Part shown: positions 50,245 through 57,364 of the stretch, one piece after another
Layout of the letters: each line of letters begins with the position of its first letter
Position numbering within the stretch: position 1 is the stretch's first letter
Program-made: the position numbers and the translations under genes
Source: Bacteroidetes bacterium GWF2_38_335
GTDB lineage: Bacteria; Bacteroidota; Bacteroidia; Bacteroidales; GWF2-38-335
Direction: 5' to 3'
DNA: 64,000 nt
Assembly: GCA_001769535.1 (NCBI GenBank)
Contig: MEOH01000022.1
Location: 310,001-374,000, forward strand
Notes under the pieces: generated by a model
Database searches by the model: none
What the model was told of the DNA's origin: nothing
What the model saw: only the letters and a program-made list of their open reading frames with translations

Positions 50245-51396
50245 ATGAAAGTATATTTAGACAACTCAGCCACCTCATGGCCCAAACCCGAAGGTGTTAT
50301 CAAAAGCATCACCAACCTTGTTCAGAATTACGGCGGGAATCCCGGTCGTTCGGGACATGAGTTTTCTTTGCGGGTTGCCCGTGATGTCTTTGATACCCGC
50401 GAGCTGGTGGCCGGTTTTATCGGGGCACCGTCGTCAGATAACATCATTTTTACCTCCAACGGTACCCATGCGCTGAACATCGCCATCAAAGGTATTTTAA
50501 AGAAAAACGACCATGTGATTGTCAGCTCGGTCGAGCACAACGCAGTGATGCGCCCTTTGCGCGCCATCGAAAAGGAAAGAAACCTGGAGATTACCATCGT
50601 TCAGTGTGATTCATTCGGACAAATCAATCCGCTGGATATCGAAAAATCCTTTAAGAAAAATACCAAAGCCGTCATAACAGTCCATGGTTCCAACGTAACC
50701 GGTACATTGCTGCCTATCCACGAAATAGGCGCCATCTGCAAAAAACACGGAGTGCTGTACATGGTGGATGCTTCACAATCGGTCGGACTGATTCCCATCC
50801 ACATGCAAAATGATTGCATCGATGTGCTGGCGTTCACCGGACATAAAAAATTGTATGCACCTCCGGGAATCGGTTGTTTATGCATAGGAAAAGATGTGGT
50901 CATTGACGAGCACATGCAGGGCGGCACCGGCAGCAATTCGGAAAATGATTTTATGCCCGATTTTTACCCCGACAAGCTGGAAGCCGGAACAAAGAACACA
51001 TACGGAGTGGTTGGCATGAAGGCCTCCCTTGAATTTATTCTTGCAAACGGCATCGAAAACATGCGAAAAGAAATGATGGAAAAAACCGGAAAGATGATAT
51101 CCGGATTAAAAGCCATTCCGGGCGTCACCGTTTACGGCTCCATGAACCTTAAAGAAAAACTGCCCACCATTTCCTTCAATATCGCAGGAAAAATTCCGGG
51201 AGACGTAGCCCACATCCTCGACAAAGATTACGGAATCATGGTACGTGCAGGCCTGCATTGCTCGCCCAACGCCCACCGCACCATCGGCACCTTCCCCACA
51301 GGAACCGTCCGCTTTGGCCTGGGCCATTTCAACACCGAGGAAGAGATTCGGTATGCTTTGGAGGTGGTTGCGAAAATAGTAGCAAGTAGTGAGTAG
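50245..51396 (+). CDS. Class V aminotransferase / cysteine desulfurase-like (EF2568 type)
   Basis: A 383-residue PLP enzyme of the NifS/SufS fold: YLDNSATSWPKPEGV start, SSVEHNAVMRPL, the VDASQSVG aspartate motif, PLP lysine in FTGHKKLYAPPGIGCL, and a Cys-bearing loop RAGLHCSPNAHRTIGTFPTG near the end. Proteins of this subfamily are known to co-occur with SelD and YedF, so mobilising selenium from selenocysteine or handling an activated selenium species is likely. Generic cysteine desulfurase activity remains possible. The last codons (VASSE and the stop) are written in a 7-bp tandem repeat. Confidence 0.88.
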   Translation: MKVYLDNSATSWPKPEGVIKSITNLVQNYGGNPGRSGHEFSLRVARDVFDTRELVAGFIGAPSSDNIIFTSNGTHALNIAIKGILKKNDHVIVSSVEHNAVMRPLRAIEKERNLEITIVQCDSFGQINPLDIEKSFKKNTKAVITVHGSNVTGTLLPIHEIGAICKKHGVLYMVDASQSVGLIPIHMQNDCIDVLAFTGHKKLYAPPGIGCLCIGKDVVIDEHMQGGTGSNSENDFMPDFYPDKLEAGTKNTYGVVGMKASLEFILANGIENMRKEMMEKTGKMISGLKAIPGVTVYGSMNLKEKLPTISFNIAGKIPGDVAHILDKDYGIMVRAGLHCSPNAHRTIGTFPTGTVRFGLGHFNTEEEIRYALEVVAKIVASSE

Positions 51397-51433
51397 CAAG
51401 TATCAAGTAGTGAGTAGCAAGTAATAAGTAACA
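51378..51433 (+). repeat. Heptamer tandem repeat spanning a stop codon
   Basis: Eight 7-bp units of AGTAnnn (AGTAGCA, AGTAGTG, AGTAGCA, AGTATCA, AGTAGTG, AGTAGCA, AGTAATA, AGTAACA) run without interruption from the last six codons of the aminotransferase gene into the intergenic region. The TAG stop (51394-51396) is itself part of the repeat. Confidence 0.9.
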
Positions 51434-51472
51434 AAAAAAACATTCGCGCATTCGCGGCAAAATAAAATAGAA

Positions 51473-52081
51473 ATGAAAAAATTAAATGCAAAAGGAAAGT
51501 TGTGTCCCGTCCCTCTGATCATGACCAAGAAGGAATTACAAACTATGGAAGAAAACGAATCCCTATTGATCCTCCTCGACAACGAAACCTCGGTAAAAAA
51601 CGTCTCCCGATTCCTCCAGGACAACGGCATGTCCGTCAACATCATTGAAAAATCAGGAGTATGGGAACTTCAAGTAGTAAAAAAAGGCAACAAGTTTGAG
51701 CAGTCAAACCCCGAGAACTACTGCGAAATAGATTTACCAAAAACCCATAGTTTTGTAATTTGCTTCCAAAACGACAAAATGGGACACGGAGCCGAAGAGC
51801 TTGGAAAAATCCTCATCAAAGGGTTCATCAACACCCTGCCCGATGCCACCATTCTTCCCTCAACCATGATCTTTTTAAACAGCGGAATACATCTGGTAAC
51901 AAAAGATTCTCCGGTAATCGCTTCCATCAAAAAACTGGAAGAAAAAGGAGTCAACATCCTCACCTGCGGAACCTGCCTCGATTATTACAAAAAAATGCAG
52001 GAACTGGGGGCAGGAAAAGTCTCCAATATGTACGAGATCATTGAAAAACTGTCCAGTGCATCAAAAGTAATATATCCGTAA
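51473..52081 (+). CDS. yedF: Selenium metabolism protein YedF
   Basis: A 202-residue two-domain protein of the selenium-associated YedF family. Residues 1-72 are a TusA-like domain with the sulfur/selenium-carrier motif KGKLCPVPLIMTKK (Cys11). Residues ~85-200 are a DsrE-like domain (VICFQNDKMGHGAEELGK) with a redox-type ILTCGTCLDYY motif. It would relay selenium or sulfur between the upstream aminotransferase and SelD. It overlaps the next gene by one base. Confidence 0.92.
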   Translation: MKKLNAKGKLCPVPLIMTKKELQTMEENESLLILLDNETSVKNVSRFLQDNGMSVNIIEKSGVWELQVVKKGNKFEQSNPENYCEIDLPKTHSFVICFQNDKMGHGAEELGKILIKGFINTLPDATILPSTMIFLNSGIHLVTKDSPVIASIKKLEEKGVNILTCGTCLDYYKKMQELGAGKVSNMYEIIEKLSSASKVIYP

Positions 52082-52302
52082 TGAGCACTTATATTTTCAC
52101 ATTTGAATCCATCCATCACGTGCTGAAAGCTGAGAAAATTTTGCTTTCGCACAGTATTTCATTTGAGATCATTCCCACTCCGCAGGATCTTTCAACCAAT
52201 TGTGGAATGGTGATACGCTTTTCGGAGGTTGACACCGGGCAAATTAAAAAAATATTGAAAGAAGCCGGATTGAATTTTGAGGTTTTTAAAAGGCAGCAAT
52301 AG
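52081..52302 (+). CDS. DUF3343 protein
   Basis: A 73-residue protein of the DUF3343 (putative Se/S carrier) family: IFTFESIHHVLKAEKILLSH and IIPTPQDLSTNCGMVIRF, with one Cys in SxxCG. Members are commonly found in YedF/selenium neighbourhoods. It starts inside the yedF stop codon, so the two are translationally coupled. A carrier role is family-level inference. Confidence 0.88.
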   Translation: MSTYIFTFESIHHVLKAEKILLSHSISFEIIPTPQDLSTNCGMVIRFSEVDTGQIKKILKEAGLNFEVFKRQQ

Positions 52303-52314
52303 TATTAAAAAAAG

Positions 52315-52322
52315 TATCTTTG
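52315..52322 (+). promoter_or_regulatory. -7 box candidate for the Fic gene
   Basis: TATCTTTG, identical to the rpsL -7 box, lies 17 bases upstream of the Fic start codon. No clear -33 element. It suggests that the Fic gene has its own promoter. Confidence 0.5.
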
Positions 52323-52338
52323 CAATATTGATTAAATT

Positions 52339-53121
52339 ATGATTTTTAAGATTCTGACTGATAAGCTGCTTGATGATTTCACAAAGAGTGTGACAGAATC
52401 TCCTTTGGATAAAATTGATAAGATTAAAAAGTCAGAAATACCGGTTGATTATTTTCAGTTTTATAAGTCTGTTTCATCGGTATATTCATCAAAGATTGAA
52501 GGAGAGGATATTGATTTTGACAGTTATTATAAACACAAATTTCTAAAAGTAAAGTTTTTACCTGATTACACCCGAAAAGCAGATGATCTGTATTCTGCTT
52601 ACGATTTTATTGACCAGAATAAGCTTAATCTCGAAAACGTCAAAAAAGCACATTCCATTATAAGTAAGAACCTTTTGCCAAAAAGTCAGCAGGGCCTGAT
52701 CCGCAACAATCCCATGTTTGTGATAAACAGCGATGATAAAATTGAATATGTGGCGGCTAATCCGGATATTGTGACTTTAGAGTTGGAAAAACTATTTGAT
52801 GACATTGCCATTTTACAAAAGCATACTTTAAATCCCTTTGAGGTTTTCTATTATGCATCATTTATCCATTTGGTTTTTGTGAAAATCCACCCCTTTCAGG
52901 ATGGCAACGGCCGTACAGCACGACTGATTGAAAAATGGTTCCTGATTGAAAAGCTTGGTGAAAAGTCCGCTGCAGTTCAGTTAGAGAAAAACTATTACAG
53001 AAATATCAAAGATTATTACGCAAATATCAGAAAAATAGGACTGGAGTACGAAAATTTGGACTATTCAAAAAGTTTGGATTTTTTATTAATGACAGTAAAA
53101 GGAATTGATGCCCATGAATAA
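52339..53121 (+). CDS. Fic-domain protein (AMP transferase type)
   Basis: A 260-residue Fic protein. The catalytic motif HPFQDGNGRTARL lies at about residues 186-198, with the His and the GNGR phosphate loop intact. An N-terminal SSKIEGE motif (about 51-57) matches the inhibitory [ST]xxxE[GN] helix, so it is a self-inhibited (class II) Fic enzyme that would AMPylate a target when relieved. It has its own -7 box and interrupts the selenium gene run between DUF3343 and selD. No antitoxin gene accompanies it. Confidence 0.9.
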   Translation: MIFKILTDKLLDDFTKSVTESPLDKIDKIKKSEIPVDYFQFYKSVSSVYSSKIEGEDIDFDSYYKHKFLKVKFLPDYTRKADDLYSAYDFIDQNKLNLENVKKAHSIISKNLLPKSQQGLIRNNPMFVINSDDKIEYVAANPDIVTLELEKLFDDIAILQKHTLNPFEVFYYASFIHLVFVKIHPFQDGNGRTARLIEKWFLIEKLGEKSAAVQLEKNYYRNIKDYYANIRKIGLEYENLDYSKSLDFLLMTVKGIDAHE

Positions 53122-53140
53122 AAGGATCTTTCCAGTAAAA

Positions 53141-53365
53141 GCCCTGAAAGGGCGTTCTGTAAAAATACAGGGTGCAACCCTGTGAAAACGCCCCAAAGGA
53201 GGCGCACTCTAACAAAACAGGGTACAACCCTGTGAAAAGCCCTGAAAGGGCGCTCTGTAACAACACAGGGTATAACCCTGTGAGAAACGCCCCAAAGGGG
53301 CACCAGCATCAACACAGGGCAACGCCCTGTGCATAATGACCAGGTAAACATCGCCCTGAAGGGGC
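53141..53365. repeat. Tandem array of ~49-bp double-palindrome units
   Basis: Units start at 53141, 53190, 53239, 53289 and 53353 (lengths 49, 49, 50, 64, then partial). Each contains a GCCCTGAAAGGGC-type palindrome and an ACAGGGTnnAACCCTGT-type palindrome. It fills the gap between the Fic gene and selD. All six frames give Cys/Arg/Pro-rich artefacts, so no gene is assigned. A degenerate single unit occurs at 3584-3637. Confidence 0.88.
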
Positions 53366-53378
53366 ATAAGCAATTAAT

Positions 53379-54413
53379 ATGAATTTTGACCTACTAAAAA
53401 ACATCGAATACGGCGGCTGCTCAGCCAAGCTCCCCGCCAACAAACTAAAGGAAGCCCTGAAAAACCTTCCCGTGGTTACCAATGAAAACCTCCTCGTAGG
53501 AATCGAAACCCACGACGATGCGGGCATCTACAAAATTTCCGATGATCTGGCACTCATCCAGACCACCGACTTTTTCCCCCCTATGGTTTCAGACCCTTAT
53601 GAATTCGGAGCCATTGCCGCTGCCAATGCCCTCAGCGATGTGTATGCGATGGGAGGAGAGGTGCTCACCGCCATGAACCTGGTGATGTTCCCCGCAAGTT
53701 TCCCCATGGAAGTTTTGTTTGAGATTCTCAAAGGCGGAGCCGAAAAAATCAAAGAATCTGGAGGCGTTATCGCCGGCGGACATACCATTACCGACGACAC
53801 ACCAAAATACGGACTGGCAGTAACCGGCAAAGTCCACCCGAAAAAAATGATCACCAATTCGAGTGCTGCCGAAGGCGATGTGCTGATACTCACAAAACCC
53901 GTTGGCTGCGGAATTATTCTGGCAGGCAAACGCCTGGGCGAAGTGAAAGACCAAACCCACAAAAAAGTAGTACAAAGCATGATGCAGTTGAACAAAGCCG
54001 GAGCAGAGATCATGCAGAAATACGGAGTAAAATCCGCCACCGACATCACCGGCTTCGGACTGCTGGGCCATGCCATGAGGATGGCCACCGAAAGCAAAGT
54101 CACATTTAAAATAAACGCCAACAAAATACCCCTTTTCGAAGAAACCTTGCGGCTGGCCGATATGGGCTGCATACCGGGTGCCTGTTTCCGAAATCAGGAA
54201 TACGCTTCAGAAAACATCACTTTCAGCGAAAAACTTAAGTACGAACTCAAAATGATCCTGTTCGATGCACAAACCTCAGGAGGGCTATTCATATCAGCTC
54301 AAGCAAAATCTGCAGAAAAAATGCTGAAGGAATTGATTGATGCGGGGTATGAGCATGCTGGAATTATTGGGGAAGTGGTTGGAAAAGGAGAGAGGGCGGT
54401 ATTCATTGATTAA
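53379..54413 (+). CDS. selD: Selenophosphate synthetase SelD
   Basis: SelD (344 residues) makes selenophosphate from selenide and ATP. The N-terminal catalytic segment YGGCSAKLPANKL has Cys14 and Lys17 at the positions of E. coli Cys17 and Lys20, so it is a Cys-type rather than Sec-type enzyme. Other motifs: VGIETHDDAGIYKI, QTTDFFPPMVSDPYEFGAIA, VIAGGHTITDD, and TDITGFGLLGHAMRMA. It supplies selenium to SelA; separation from selAB by the Fic gene and repeats suggests later insertion. Confidence 0.96.
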   Translation: MNFDLLKNIEYGGCSAKLPANKLKEALKNLPVVTNENLLVGIETHDDAGIYKISDDLALIQTTDFFPPMVSDPYEFGAIAAANALSDVYAMGGEVLTAMNLVMFPASFPMEVLFEILKGGAEKIKESGGVIAGGHTITDDTPKYGLAVTGKVHPKKMITNSSAAEGDVLILTKPVGCGIILAGKRLGEVKDQTHKKVVQSMMQLNKAGAEIMQKYGVKSATDITGFGLLGHAMRMATESKVTFKINANKIPLFEETLRLADMGCIPGACFRNQEYASENITFSEKLKYELKMILFDAQTSGGLFISAQAKSAEKMLKELIDAGYEHAGIIGEVVGKGERAVFID

Positions 54414-54466
54414 TTCAAACCAAAAAGTCAGTATAATAATTTCAAAAAAAGGATTAACTTTGAGTT

Positions 54467-54868
54467 GTGAAAAGTAAAATAGAAAATATTGATAAAATTG
54501 TTGAATATTGGAAGGAATCCTCTGATCAGAATTATTCCACAATGCACAATCTTATTAAAACAAAAGAATATAGTTGGGCTTTGTTTCTTGGACATTTGAT
54601 GATAGAAAAACTCTTGAAAGCTATTTATGTAAAGAAAAATAAAGCACATGCTGTTTTTACCCATGACTTATTAAGATTATCAAAAATGGCTGAAATTGAA
54701 TTGTCCGATGAATTTGAAGAATGGATTGATGAAATTTCTACATTTAATTTGAATACCCGATATGATAATTATAAGCATGATTTTTATAAACTTTGCACAA
54801 AGGAGTATTCAGAAACGTGGATCGTTAGAATTGAAAAAATACGAAAATGGTTAATCCAGCAATTATAG
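54467..54868 (+). CDS. HEPN-domain protein
   Basis: A 133-residue helical protein starting at GTG 54467. YSWALFLGHLMIEKLLKAIY is the characteristic HEPN helix. RYDNYKH near residue 103 is an Rx5H arrangement like that of HEPN ribonucleases. It overlaps the following nucleotidyltransferase gene by 22 bases, the layout of HEPN-MNT toxin-antitoxin pairs. Toxin activity is an inference. Confidence 0.85.
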   Translation: MKSKIENIDKIVEYWKESSDQNYSTMHNLIKTKEYSWALFLGHLMIEKLLKAIYVKKNKAHAVFTHDLLRLSKMAEIELSDEFEEWIDEISTFNLNTRYDNYKHDFYKLCTKEYSETWIVRIEKIRKWLIQQL

Positions 54869-55161
54869 AAACTTTAAAGAATTATATCTTGCTGATTCCT
54901 GATGATCTGGGAATTAAAAAGGCATATCTGTTTGGTTCTTTTGCAAAAGGAAGCGAAAGGGAAGATAGTGACATTGACATTGCTCTAATTCTTGAAAACA
55001 TGCCCGATTTTTTTTCAACACAAATGCTGCTAATGCGACTCAGACGAAAAATAGACCTTAGGATCGAACCTCACCCAATAAGTATCCACGATTTTAACTT
55101 ATCTAACCCTTTTGCCTACGAAATCCAAAAAACAGGAATTGAAATTTCTGTGAAAGACTAA
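54847..55161 (+). CDS. Minimal nucleotidyltransferase (MNT)
   Basis: A 104-residue protein with the polymerase-beta-fold motif YLFGSFAKGSEREDSDIDIA (GSx10DxD; about residues 26-45), giving the two metal-binding Asp residues. In characterised HEPN-MNT pairs the MNT partner AMPylates and neutralises the HEPN toxin. It overlaps the HEPN gene by 22 bases. Confidence 0.88.
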   Translation: MVNPAIIETLKNYILLIPDDLGIKKAYLFGSFAKGSEREDSDIDIALILENMPDFFSTQMLLMRLRRKIDLRIEPHPISIHDFNLSNPFAYEIQKTGIEISVKD

Positions 55162-55264
55162 TACTTTCTTTATTTAATTGAACTTTACGTTGAGTTTTTG
55201 GAAGTATGCAATCGGAAATTTAATCACCTGCTGGAGAAAACTATCATAGTAAAAACTTGTAAAA

Positions 55265-55296
55265 TTTGCAATTCATATCCATTATAACTATATTTG
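55265..55296 (+). promoter_or_regulatory. Promoter of the 55317 lipoprotein gene
   Basis: TTTG (55265-55268), a 20-base spacer and TATATTTG (55289-55296) are a perfect match to the Bacteroidetes promoter consensus, 20 bases upstream of the start codon. Confidence 0.75.
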
Positions 55297-55316
55297 TTTA
55301 AGCAAATTAGTAGAAA

Positions 55317-55748
55317 ATGAGAAACACCTTACTATTTATTCTTATCAGCATTCTGATTTTTTCCTGCTCAAAATACGAGGATGGCCCCAATATTACATTT
55401 CGCAGTTCGCAAAAACGGCTCGAAAACGGAACATGGCACTCACAAACATTAATATATAAAAGCACAGAATCCGATATTCCTGATATGTACCTGGTTGATT
55501 TTAGCCTTGACGGATATGATGGATACTATGATATAGTAATCGGAGGCGACCAGCTCTCAGGCACTTGCCGACTTACCGAAGAAAACACAAGAATCGAATT
55601 TTTAACAACCACTGATACCACAGGAATTGATACAATACCCGAAACCATTCTCAGCTCATGGAAAATTTTAAGATTAAAAAACAAAGAACTCTGGATAGAA
55701 ACAAACTTTGAAAACAATGACCTTGAAATGCTTTTTAAAAAAGAATAA
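55317..55748 (+). CDS. Lipoprotein of unknown function
   Basis: A 143-residue protein with a lipoprotein signal (LLFILISILIFSC, lipid-bearing Cys at about 17). The mature part (SQKRLENGTWHSQTLIYKST, FSLDGYDGYYDIVIGGDQLS) suggests a small beta-barrel or lipocalin-like fold and ends with acidic residues. It is driven by a consensus promoter and overlaps the start of the next gene, so the two may be coupled. Confidence 0.75.
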   Translation: MRNTLLFILISILIFSCSKYEDGPNITFRSSQKRLENGTWHSQTLIYKSTESDIPDMYLVDFSLDGYDGYYDIVIGGDQLSGTCRLTEENTRIEFLTTTDTTGIDTIPETILSSWKILRLKNKELWIETNFENNDLEMLFKKE

Positions 55749-56187
55749 TCTGTTATCAGGTATTGTTCTGGCAGTAATTTCAATGATTTTCTGCCAGTGC
55801 TATATTCCACCAGATTTTACAGGAGATTATAATTTCTTTGTTCAAAATAATTCAGATTATATAGTAAACATTGAAGCAAAAATAGAAATGCCTGATTCAT
55901 ATTATCATGATCAAGAGTTTAAATACGTTAACATATTTGTAATGCCCAAAGAAAATGTACTTATATATGAATGTGATGCTGATCTTTATGGCTACCACGA
56001 GGATATATTTGCTGATAGTCTGACAATTTTTAAAAAAATAGAGATACAATGTGTAAAAAACCTGCTTACCAATTCAACCGGACCAAAAATTGAAATTTCA
56101 AGCCGGGATTATTGGCTTTATGAATATATTAAAGGCGAAGGAATAGGAAAATACACTGCTGTAGTGGATAATGAAATGTTAGAGTAA
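55717..56187 (+). CDS. Exported protein of unknown function, lipoprotein-like
   Basis: About 156 residues. An N-terminal hydrophobic stretch (LLSGIVLAVISMIFCQCYIP) has two Cys that could serve as a lipobox. The mature domain begins FTGDYNFFVQNNSDYIVNIE and is probably beta-rich. The start is uncertain: ATG at 55717 (used here) or 55708; both lie within the end of the preceding gene in another frame. No family recognised. Confidence 0.6.
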   Translation: MTLKCFLKKNNLLSGIVLAVISMIFCQCYIPPDFTGDYNFFVQNNSDYIVNIEAKIEMPDSYYHDQEFKYVNIFVMPKENVLIYECDADLYGYHEDIFADSLTIFKKIEIQCVKNLLTNSTGPKIEISSRDYWLYEYIKGEGIGKYTAVVDNEMLE

Positions 56188-56290
56188 CAAAAATTCAATC
56201 ATAAAAGAGTGGACAAAAAAGTAAAGCACTGATTAATACAGATATTCCTTCCTATTGCTTCAATGTATTTTATCCGATAATTTAACAGGA

Positions 56291-57064
56291 CTAAAGTTTT
56301 TCAAAATCCATCAACACTTCCCTTCCCGATTCATTTATCAACTTTATATATTTTAAAAACTGTCTTTTTTTGTGCTTTTCCTTCATGAACTGCTCATATA
56401 AATCAGGGTAATACGTGTTCAAATATTTATTCAGCATCTTTTTCTTAAGTTCAAATATTTTGCGGTTTTTCAGGTCAACAATCATTCTGTCGGTATACGG
56501 AATTGGTATTATTCCAAAGGATTTATATGTAGAAAAAATATAATATTTAATTGCTTTCTCTTCAAAATAGCAAAGTGGCCCAATTTCGGTTACCAGGTTG
56601 TATTTTTTATATCCCCTGATGTATATTGAGTCATTATAACAAAAGCCAAATATTCTATCCCTTTTCAATTTCGTGATTTTATTTTTGTAAAAAACCTTTC
56701 TCTTTGTAAATGAAAAATCATCACGAATGGTCGGGTAGTTAAAAATAAACTCATCAATACTTTGATAAACACCCCGGACCAGCTTTGAATTCTTATTTAC
56801 AAAGCTCATGGAATCATGGTTTATTACCAATTGATCTGCATAAGGGTTTACAATAGTAAAATTCAGATCTTCGGCTTTTTTATAACTTACTATTTCTGCT
56901 TTTGATCTGTTTACAGCAACACCTTCAATGGTATATTTTATTTTCTCTTCGCTTATTTCCTTAATTTTACAGTTTATGGTGTCGGTATATATAATAACCA
57001 TTTTGTCCTGACAATACACGTTTATTATCGGAAAGATAAACAGAGCAAGAATTATTGATTTCAT
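56291..57064 (-). CDS. Exported protein of unknown function
   Basis: A 257-residue protein with a signal peptide (MKSIILALFIFPIINVYCQ). The following VIIYTDTINCKIKEISEEKI segment is typical of a widespread group of Bacteroidota exported proteins that begin with a short beta domain reading as a response to a structural cue (xLxxGxxIxxKIxEI). The rest is rich in Lys/Tyr/Ile with no catalytic motif. It is transcribed toward the preceding gene and no terminator is evident between them. Confidence 0.7.
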   Translation of the reverse strand: MKSIILALFIFPIINVYCQDKMVIIYTDTINCKIKEISEEKIKYTIEGVAVNRSKAEIVSYKKAEDLNFTIVNPYADQLVINHDSMSFVNKNSKLVRGVYQSIDEFIFNYPTIRDDFSFTKRKVFYKNKITKLKRDRIFGFCYNDSIYIRGYKKYNLVTEIGPLCYFEEKAIKYYIFSTYKSFGIIPIPYTDRMIVDLKNRKIFELKKKMLNKYLNTYYPDLYEQFMKEKHKKRQFLKYIKLINESGREVLMDFEKL

Positions 57065-57235
57065 ATTTAACTATTTTCAATACAATAGTAAAATTTTTAA
57101 GACACAAAACCAAATTGTACATGAAAGTCATGAGGCAAATGCATTAAAATCTCAATAAATCATTAATAAGCTTCTTTGTGTAAGATGTGGGGTTGATATA
57201 AGGTTAAAATTGTTCAGCAAATTTTAATACTATGT

Positions 57236-57330
57236 GAAAATTGTAATTAAATTTGACTATTGTAGATATACACCCAAATTGGAATAAAAAGCGCAAGTTT
57301 GTGTGGATATATTTTGGTTGTACGCAAGCA
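57236..57330 (+). repeat. Cassette-associated repeat, copy A
   Basis: Begins GAAAATTGTAATTAAATTTG and continues with the TTGTAGATATACACCCAAAT block and TTGGAATAAAAAG. It ends near GATATATTTTGGTTGTACGC, 34 bases before the first beta-lactamase-like gene. Copies B (60341) and C (60918) share the same core. The surrounding interval 57065-57364 has no gene. Confidence 0.85.
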
Positions 57331-57364
57331 ATACAAACAGAACGCAAATTAGTAATAACAAATC

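Noticed and set aside
53027-53351. Minus-strand frames giving Cys/Arg/Pro-rich proteins
   Set aside because: They are produced by the 49-bp palindromic repeats and the end of the Fic gene; such frames are repeat artefacts.
53141-53365. CRISPR array
   Set aside because: Units are contiguous palindrome pairs of ~49 bp without unique spacers, and no cas genes are present.
44933-54413. A selenoprotein gene next to the sel genes
   Set aside because: I found no gene here whose frame continues past an in-frame TGA with family similarity on both sides; SelD, YedF and the aminotransferase all use Cys.
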